Source of the DNA: Reticulascus tulasneorum | Taxonomy: Eukaryota > Ascomycota > Sordariomycetes > Glomerellales > Reticulascaceae | Assembly: GCA_001557505.1 (NCBI GenBank) | Contig: LSAX01000004.1 | Location: forward strand, 2,232,001-2,296,000 | Reading direction: 5' to 3' | DNA length: 64,000 nucleotides | In this document: in pieces, positions 56,481-64,000 of the stretch | Layout: every line of letters begins with the position of its first letter | How positions within the stretch are numbered: the stretch's first letter is position 1 | Translations under genes and position numbers: made by a program | The notes under the pieces: model-generated | What the model was told of the DNA's origin: nothing | Databases searched by the model: none | Seen by the model: the letters and a program-made list of their open reading frames with translations, nothing else

Positions 56481-58170
56481 ATGACCCTGACGGAACAGCC
56501 GCCAGCACCTCAAACGTGGGGTCGCTGGCCTCAACAACATTCGGGCCAGGAGTATGGGATGATGGACAACTCCGGCTTCATGGGCTATGATTCTCGAGAT
56601 ACCTCAACTATGCAGCTGCCAGGACCGCTCATGACTCCCCACTACGTGGTCGGGCCAACTTACACGACCGGCCCAATGACCAACATGACACCTGCTCATT
56701 GCTCGCCGCAAAACGCCTTCGGGTACGCTTACGAGACGGCTCCTGCGCCCATGGTTGTGCCGTTCAGACAGCCTCCACATCCGGAACGACCGATTTTGCC
56801 GTTGCCATCCCCGGACCATGCTATGGATCGCGCCAACTCGTATGTACCAGACGAGCGGCATGCCCATGATGACTGCGCTCGAAGCACTTCGGTGCGCAGT
56901 GACTCTCAGATGAGCACGCCCAAGACCCCACATCCTCTGAACACCAAGGACATCAAGTTTGTACGACCAGTCAAGGCGGAGGCAGTTGAATTTGCAACAC
57001 CGGTCGACCTTTTAATGAAGGTTATCCAGAAGAGAAACGATATCGAAGAAGCCATGAAGGAACTTGGGCCGGAACAACAAGGTCTCAACTCAGAGCCTCA
57101 GTCCCCTCAGGTAAGGTTCCATAAGCCACGGAAGGCCTCAAGTGCTCACAAGACTATTAGGATGAGTCTGTCAGAGATGGTGACCCTGGGTCAAAGGAAG
57201 CACGGTACGGTTGCCCGATCAAAGAATGTGGCATGCGTTTCCGTCAGAATACGCATCTGGAAACCCACATCAGGGCTCACACCGGCGAGAAACCATTTGT
57301 TTGTGCACCACTCGACCGCTAGAGAGAACATGGCTAACTTGTATACCAGGCGTGCACATGGCCACGCTGTGATCGAGCCTTCTCCCAGCCTGGCAATCTC
57401 AAGGTAGGGAACACCATCTACGCTGCTAGACCTAGGTCAGGGCTAATAACAAAAACAGACTCACATGCGCCGACATACTGGGGAACGCCCATTCCCCTGC
57501 GATGAATGTGGCAAGAGGTTCGCCCAGCGAGGTAACCTTCAAGCACACAAAATCACGCACACCAGGGTCAAGCCTTTCCCATGCACGCTGGACGAATGCA
57601 ACAAGGAATTTAGTCAGCGAGGAAATCTGAAGGTACGATTACGGTCTCCTATCGTTTTTGTGTTAATCGAATATGGAACTGATATCCCCGGTGCAGCATC
57701 ATCAGTCCAAGTATCATCACCAGAAGCTACTGGAACTGGCTGAGTGGTTCCAGCTCTTGACTGATGTCAAGAGTCTCTCTCCAGAGGAACGTAACCTGTA
57801 CACGTGGTTTAAGACCATGTACAAGAACAGCAACAAGGGCATCAAGGGTCGAGGAAAGGACCGCAGAGTCAGCAACAGAACCAAGACCAAGGCCATCCCG
57901 TCTCACTTCCCGGTCAAGCGAATGCCTGGAGCAGCAAGCCTCGCGGCCTACAGCACGAAGCGAACCAACCTCCCCGAACAACGTGTCGTTGGCTACCAGC
58001 AGTTTCAAACACCACAATTCGAAATGTACGACCCCGATGCCGATCACTCGTCTAACGCAAGCAGCCCAAGGTTCGATGCACTACGGGGAATGCCGAACTC
58101 TGGCTTCGGCGATCGCATGTTCCAGCAGACTCACCAAGTGATGCCCTATGAGGTCAGGCGAATGGCTTAG
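56481..58170 (+). CDS. C2H2 zinc-finger transcription factor, Azf1-like
   Basis: Predicted 489 residues, five exons: 56481-57110, 57161-57298, 57350-57403, 57459-57632, 57697-58170; every junction preserves frame and rebuilds a zinc finger. Four tandem C2H2 fingers (about 226-334) begin [40 protein letters not shown] and [14 protein letters not shown], with TGEKPF/TGERPF linkers. The N-terminus is Pro/Thr-rich with a predicted amphipathic stretch near [21 protein letters not shown]. After finger four, the [22 protein letters not shown] block is characteristic of ascomycete Azf1-type factors. Intron 2 uses the less common donor GTTTGT. Yeast Azf1 senses carbon source; the filamentous role here is unknown. 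The preceding 13 kb holds no recognisable gene, and a pyrimidine-rich leader precedes the ATG. Confidence 0.88.
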
Positions 58171-60903
58171 ACTAAGCTGGGAAAACACGAAACCGGTAAT
58201 GACGAGGACGGGATGGCGACCTTCCCTCCCTGATGATGATGATCGCGGAGGGGAGTGGCCGCGGCGACATGAGCATACGGACATGATTAACAACAAGGGA
58301 CTCGCGTTGTCTGGTTGGCCGAGGAGCAGCTCAACGTGGGAGCAGTGACAAAACAAAAGCAACAAAATGAACACAACATGGGGGAGTGGCAATATTCTTT
58401 CAACAACGAACAGGGGCATCAACCAGGCATGGCAGCCTCACACCAGGTGGGCATAGGTCGCGGCATTTTCGAAAGGGGGGAGGTCAACTCAATACTCTTG
58501 TGGGGATGGCGGTAGATTTGTCCTTGCTGGGGGGGCGGCAAACGGGCGGCCACTCGTCTCGGGCACTATTACGGCGTGGTACTTGGTCGATCAACGGAAA
58601 CCACCCGTCGGACCTTGCCGACCGCCGCATCTGCTTTTCGAGTTTTTGTTTTGTTCCATGGTATTTATTTTTGGGCCCTAATTTGGGAACGTTGGGTTGG
58701 CTGTCTGAACATTATTTTCCATCATACATTACACTTGGGTCGGCTTCCTTTTGCTCTCTTTTACAAACACACCCCTGTTCGAACACGCTCATGTATCTCT
58801 GTTTACGTTTCTCCTTTCTTCCCCCCAAGGTCCTCTTAACTCTTACTGTCCCGCAGCCATCTCATACCTAGGTGTTGTCGTCTGTTCTGAACGTTTTATG
58901 AAAAGGAGAGTGTACAAAGATGCAAAATGGGCGGCAAATATTTGGTCTTTAACGACATTATGTAAGGCCACAGCGCCAAATCTCAAGAGAGGAACCACAG
59001 GTACTCTGGTGGGAAGATCTTATGTTTAGTTTTCTTGATTTTCTTTTCTTTTTCTTTTATCTCTCTTCTTTTTATTGGTCCCATACGTCGCAACGAAACA
59101 TTCATATCATTGATAAGGACATGTCCGACGTGGAATGGCCCACCATCTCCCCGTGGAAAGGAGAAGCAACAGGGCGAAGGGGTTCTTAGACTCTAGATCG
59201 GTGGGGAGGCGGAATCGTGCGGCTGCGTTCCAGAGTTACTAGACTCTGAGGGTACACCGAAGAAGCATGTTTAGGGGTGCATTAGAGGTGTAGAGGCAGC
59301 ATGGAAGCATATCTGGGGGTGGGGGATTCTGCGTGGTCTCTTTGGAGGAGGAGGAGGAGGAGGAGGGCTACTGTTGCGAGGCATCAAATCTTGTATCGTT
59401 AGTGGAGTCTGTATATGCCAAGCAAATGAGCTATAATGACACTCATTCAACATACACCACCATTCCATCCCTGTGAAAATGAATTTCGGTGGCTCTGATC
59501 ATGAGCCGCCGGCCGACTGGCAACTTGGGGACCTGTCACGTAACATGTGGCGGCCGAGCAAAACCGAGTACCTAGGCATCGAATTGCCCGAGTACCGTGG
59601 CTGGACCACGAAGATGCACCCCATCCCCCTTCATCGAAGGGTGCCATGTGAAAAAGCAGGGGGGATAGCCTTATCGACCAGACACGCAGGCGGCAGGCAT
59701 GGAAAAAAGGAGCAAAAACGAAAATGTCAACACTAGCTCAGATGGCATATGCTAGCCGGGATTGAGGGTGTGAGTACAAAATGCCTCACCCTTAGCCCAT
59801 GTCCCCCACACACCGACCTTTGAACCAGCACCCCTTTGGAATTGGTGATGGCGATTATTCCCGCTACCCTTTTGAGCTATTAGGCAACTCCGAGAAGACG
59901 AGTTCTAGGTTAATGAATTGGAAACGAAATTGATTTGGCAGATGTAGATCATGCGGTATTGCCTCACTCGCCTCCTTCCTGTTGAGTAAGCTTTCGAAAC
60001 GTCGAGGCATTGACGTTACCACAGGGAATGACGAATTCACGTGGGGGTACATTTAGGGTAATTTTCCAGAAGGTCCTGAGGAAGGCCTCTTTTTGACGCA
60101 GTGATTCTCTGTGAGGTCAAAGAAGTACTGCAACATCATCATATCTGCAAGAATTGATTATCACAGCAATGTCTCTCGTGTGGTTGGACGCCTCTCATAT
60201 TCTTCACCGCTAGATGTATTAGGTTGATATGGAGCGAAACTGACAGCGGCTCTCTATAACGGCTACATCATTCAAGACCTGCATGCTGCAGTAAACACTG
60301 TTGCATCTTTTACAAACCGCTGGATTGGCCGCTGACCGCCCAATGCATCGTGGCTCTAGTCGGACGCCTCCATGATGTTGTTGGTAAGGCAGCATGTTGC
60401 CCCATGTCGTGAAGGGTACACTAGGACCACGCATGCGGCCTTGACAGGCTCCTAGGCCACCTTGTGCCGTGCTCCCCTCTTTCCACTTGTTGCATGAGCA
60501 TCCAAGTCGTCGACAGCTCAGACGGTGAAAGTCCAAAGCCGGGGAGTGCCTGTATGTGCCGCAGTGCCACGGCTTCAAGAAATGTGCTTACATGATGACA
60601 ACGGCGCAAGCCCAATGATTTGTCTGACAGTGTTTCATTTCCCAGGCGGTGCAAATGTGGAGGTTTGATTAAAATCTTTGAAGCAGTCGAAGTGCTGCCA
60701 CTGGCATGATCGTCCCTCAAAGAAACCTGCTCAGCTGAGCCAGGGATTCTTGAGCATGTGAGGCTCCGGGATCCTGATTCTCGTTTGCTTCAGCTTCCAA
60801 GTGAGGCACCCGCCGTCTTGACCAAGCCGTGGCGCTCGGCACCGGGCTATCCGCTTGCTGGCAGATGGTTGGCCAGATGGTGCCTGAGAGCATCATGGCA
60901 TGC
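58171..60903. other. Long 3' intergenic between C2H2 factor and URM1
   Basis: About 2.7 kb between convergent genes with no supportable coding sequence. It is T-rich in 58620-59080 (likely 3' UTR of the transcription factor) and contains a GGA microsatellite at 59344-59367. The open frames are short and unrecognised. Confidence 0.5.
59344..59367 (+). repeat. GGA trinucleotide microsatellite
   Basis: About eight uninterrupted GGA units in noncoding sequence downstream of the C2H2 factor gene. Likely length-polymorphic. Confidence 0.85.
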
Positions 60904-61654
60904 TTAGCCTCCATGCAACGTAGAGACGAATAAGATGTTGTCGTTGTTTTGCAGCTCGTACGACTCCTCACCTTCCAGCTCCCAGTCGGCATCGTTGATG
61001 AGTACAAGGATTCCCGGTCGACTAGCGCTATCGTGTTAGCCACGCACGTTGAGAGGGGAGCAGACCACACACAGAGCAGATCATGGGAAAGACCATGAAG
61101 ATGCACTAGATGCATTAGATCGGAAAGATCAGGGATGAAAATGGGGAGTGGACGTATCAAGACTGCACGTGCTGCACGAAAGAGGATGGACGGACGGAGA
61201 GTGGATGAGAAATGAGACATACATGTGGCCATCCAGAACGAAGAGCTCCTTGCGGCTATCCTTCATGGTGTTTCGGCATAGGTATTCGATCAGGAAGGAG
61301 ATTGTTGAGGGTTTCTCATCCTTGCTCACCGCCGGTATAGACAGCGAGTGACGGCGTTGGTCAGAGAAGAGCATCTCGAGACCCCCCCTATGAGTCAAGT
61401 CAGTACATAACCTTTCACTTGGCATTTCGAGACTCCCAACAAAGGTGCTCATGATCCCGGGTGGTTATGACGTTGATTGGGCCAGGAGCCGGACGCATAA
61501 CCGAGTTACATGACGATGAAGGGGAAAGGGGATACGAGAGGGCTGGTGGGGAGTGGGAGTGGGAGTGGCGACGAGGAGGAAAGGAGTCAACGTACGAGAA
61601 CTCGACGATGAGGGAAAGCTTTTCAGCTTCCTTTTCTCCTGTTTCAGTGGCCAT
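60904..61654 (-). CDS. URM1: Ubiquitin-related modifier 1 (Urm1)
   Basis: Predicted 113 residues, three exons: 61654-61596, 61387-61223, 61021-60904. Intron 1 ends in TAG followed by six G, which rebuild Ser-Gly-Gly of the conserved [10 protein letters not shown]. The middle exon continues with the beta-grasp fold and FLIEYLCRN; the last gives [18 protein letters not shown] and ends STLHGG. The terminal Gly-Gly is the site that is thiocarboxylated by Uba4, making Urm1 the sulphur carrier for 2-thiolation of wobble uridine U34 in tRNA, and a protein modifier under oxidative stress. The gene is unrecognisable unspliced. It is head-to-head with ELP2, which modifies the same tRNA position. Confidence 0.95.
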
Positions 61655-62189
61655 GCTGTTCCTGGATTTAGAATCGGGAGATGTTGCGAGCTGGGAGATT
61701 GTCGTTTGTATTTTTGGAGTGTAATTGCAATAAAGTTTTGCTGGTTTGCACCCATGAAAACTATGAAACAGGGAACATAGCCCACTGCAACAATGAATGT
61801 GCACAGACGGTGGGAGTTTTATGGAGCTCAGTGGGGGAGGAACTGGAGGTCGTAAGATAGTGACCTAAGCCTAATTACAGAGGGTTGCTAGGTATTCTTT
61901 CGGTCAAATTCCGGGTGCCTCACCATCAAGGTTCCACTGCTAAATACCCCCCTGTAAACATCCGCGGGGGGTGGGCCTGAGGTACCCGTAGATCTTGGGG
62001 TGGTAAGGCCGGTGCGGATCTGTGCTAGGCAGGTAGGGATCGAGCAACATGGAAATTTATGGTACGTAGTATTGAAGAAAACTTCACCTCTGACTCCCTG
62101 ACCAGGAGCCAATCATATCGCAGAATTCCTACAATTTTCAGAGTCAATCTCCAAGTCGCATCTGCCTCCAAGCCACATGCAAGAATAAC
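61655..62189. promoter_or_regulatory. Divergent promoter region URM1/ELP2
   Basis: 535 bp between the two start codons contain both promoters. An exact TACGTAGTA lies at 62063-62071, 119 bp from the ELP2 ATG; the same nonamer occurs at 16329 and 49087. No TATA box is clear. Confidence 0.55.
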
Positions 62190-64000
62190 ATGGTAGACGC
62201 CGCCATAACGGTCGAGTACCTCTCGGCAGGGACAAACAGGCACACAGCCGTTGCCGACTGGAGTTCAAATGGAGTACTTGCGTTTGGGGCCGACTCCAAT
62301 ATTGGCTTCTGGACGCCATCTGTAAGTCATATCTTGCATGCTGTCCAAGGGTCGGCAAGTTAATACGAGGTTCCGCTAGTCAAAAGAACCTCGGGGAATA
62401 ACAGGTCTGTCAAGCGGCCACAAAGATGTCGTGAAAGCTGTCAAGTTTCTTCCGCAGCTCAACAGTGATGGCCATTCCATTCTCATCAGCGGCTCCGACG
62501 ACCAGACCATCAAGGTCTGGTTGCTGAGCCCAGGCGTCGATGGTGCCCAGTGCCTGCAGACCTTACACGAGCATACAGCACCAGTCAATTGCATAGCAGT
62601 GTTGAAGTCTCGAGGCAACTCTGGGAACATTCTCCTGGCTTCAGGGGCGGCAGATGCCAGTATCAAGATATGGGCATTCAGCTCAAATCAGCTCCAGTTA
62701 CTCCAGACACTCAAGCCCAACCCGAAGTTCTTTCCCCTCTCGCTTGCACTAAGTGCTCTTGATGAACATGATGATGTGTTCGTCCTAGCAGCTGCTGGAA
62801 CCAGGGACATCATCCAAGTATACGTTGCCTCTGGGAGCGACTCGCCGCCCGATTTCAAGATTCAAGCGACGCTCACAGGTCACGAGGGTTGGATACGGTC
62901 TCTTGACTTTACTTGGGAGACCGATGAGCCGAACAGTGACCTATTGCTTGCCTCTGCAAGCCAAGACAAGTATATTCGACTATGGAGGGTTCACCAGGGC
63001 AGAGAACTGCCCGAACTCGCGGCTGCTGGCTCAGATCCTTCTAGGGTTGCATTCTTGCCTGGGAAGTCGCCCTCGAACAAGGCGTATAGACTCAATTCTG
63101 CAGGAAAAGATTTCTCCATCTCCTTTGAAGCACTGTTGCTGAGTCATGAGGATTGGATCTACAGCGCGAGATGGCATTCTCACGTCGGAGGAAAGCTTCA
63201 GCTACTATCGACATCCGCAGATAACTCACTTGCAATCTGGGAGGCCGACCTAACATCAGGAATCTGGGTGAGCATGGTCCGGCTGGGTGAAATCAGCAGA
63301 GAGAAAGGAGCGACCACCGCAACAGGCAGCATAGGTGGGTTCTGGACAGGCTTATGGGCCCCAGACGGCAAGTCGGTTGTCTGCCTCGGCCGGACGGGAA
63401 GTTGGCGGCGGTGGGAATGTGACGATGAGCAGGATCAGTGGCTTCCGGCCATTGCCATATCAGGGCATACGAAAGCCGTAACGGGCATTGCGTGGGCGAA
63501 AAACGGGGATTATCTAATGACAACGAGCTCCGACCAGACCACGCGTCTCCATGCGCCTTGGAAGGTCGATGAAAATCATACATGGCATGAAATGTCGAGA
63601 CCGCAGATCCATGGCTACGACCTCAACTGCATCGACACTCTCGGCTCGTCTCAGTTTGTCTCCGGGGCCGACGAAAAACTGATGAGAGTGTTCGGCGAGC
63701 CCAAGGCTGTAGCTAGACTTCTGAGCAAGCTCAGTGGAACGGGAGAAGAAGGCGTGGACGACATGCCAGACGCAGCCAACATGCCACTGCTGGGCCTCTC
63801 CAACAAGGCGATTGATACTGTAGATGATGAGCAAGAACTGCAACCTGCAAACGAGAACGATCGGGACGCAATTGCTCCCGCAACAGTCGTGAGGAAATCG
63901 GCGTTGGAAATCAACCACCCCCCCCTGGAGGAAAGCCTTTCCCGGCATACGCTGTGGCCCGAAGTCGAGAAGCTATACGGACACGGCTACGAGATATCTT
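62190..64000 (+). CDS. ELP2: Elongator subunit Elp2, 3' end beyond window
   Basis: Two exons seen: 62190-62321 and 62380 to the window edge; 584 complete codons are visible and the frame is open to base 64000, so the C-terminus is missing. The acceptor is the CTAG at 62376-62379; the later CAG at 62402-62404 would break the frame and lose the KEPRGITG segment. WD40 repeats are visible with SGHKDVVKAVKFLP, LISGSDDQTIKVW, LLASGAADASIKIW, LTGHEGWIRSLDF, LLASASQDKYIRLW, SHEDWIYSARW, LSTSADNSLAIWE and ISGHTKAVTGIAW. Elp2 forms a double propeller that scaffolds the catalytic Elongator core, which installs the 5-carboxymethyl precursor of mcm5U34 in tRNA. Usual length is about 790-820 residues, so roughly 70 percent is present. 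Confidence 0.94.

Noticed and set aside
62402..62404. Alternative ELP2 acceptor CAG
   Set aside because: Joining here shifts the frame after the first exon; the CTAG at 62376-62379 keeps it and restores the KEPRGITG segment.
1..64000. Secondary-metabolite cluster or transposable element
   Set aside because: No polyketide synthase, NRPS, terpene cyclase, transposase or reverse-transcriptase motif was found, and no long terminal repeats were noticed by eye.

Overview
This is nuclear DNA of a filamentous ascomycete, most likely a Sordariomycete. The genes carry short introns (about 50-65 nt, GTAAGT-like donors, CTAAC/CTGAC branch sites). WSC-domain and cysteine-rich secreted proteins are present, and the housekeeping proteins match Pezizomycotina families. 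I reconstructed 20 protein-coding genes by reading splice sites and requiring a continuous reading frame across them. No tRNA, rRNA, transposon, CRISPR array or secondary-metabolite cluster could be supported.

Layout. Positions 1-16,100 are gene-sparse and secretory: a membrane-anchored GH16 glucanase-like protein (2201-3817, minus), a secreted prepro-protein with two cysteine modules (6162-7316), and a 1932-residue secreted protein combining a beta-propeller with five WSC domains (10150-16054). Positions 16,700-43,200 are a dense housekeeping block on alternating strands: an ACAD10/11-like acyl-CoA dehydrogenase, a SPO12-family cell-cycle protein, RBG1 (DRG1 GTPase), CWC2 (spliceosome), a UreF urease chaperone, an RCF/HIG1-like mitochondrial protein, RFC4, ARG7 (arginine biosynthesis), LOC1 (60S assembly), a YheT-like alpha/beta hydrolase, SCC4/MAU2 (cohesin loader), PET127, HSH49 (SF3b4), TOM7 and an FLX1-like carrier. 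Positions 43,225-56,480 are about 13 kb without a recognisable gene, ending at a four-finger C2H2 transcription factor (56481-58170). The right end holds URM1 (minus) and ELP2 (plus, cut by the window edge), head to head.

Functional links. URM1 and ELP2 both serve wobble-uridine (U34) tRNA modification, through thiolation and Elongator respectively, and share a 535-bp divergent promoter. TOM7, FLX1-like, PET127, ARG7 and the RCF-like protein are mitochondrial. Several pairs are divergent with short shared promoters (RBG1/CWC2, UREF/RCF-like, ARG7/LOC1, hydrolase/SCC4, HSH49/TOM7, URM1/ELP2). ARG7 has a perfect Gcn4/CPC1-type TGACTCA heptamer 158 bp upstream of its ATG.

I do not see a clearly novel multigene system. 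The best leads are the URM1-ELP2 pair, the gene-free 13-kb region beside the transcription factor, the giant propeller-WSC protein, and the micro-exon genes (TOM7, RBG1).
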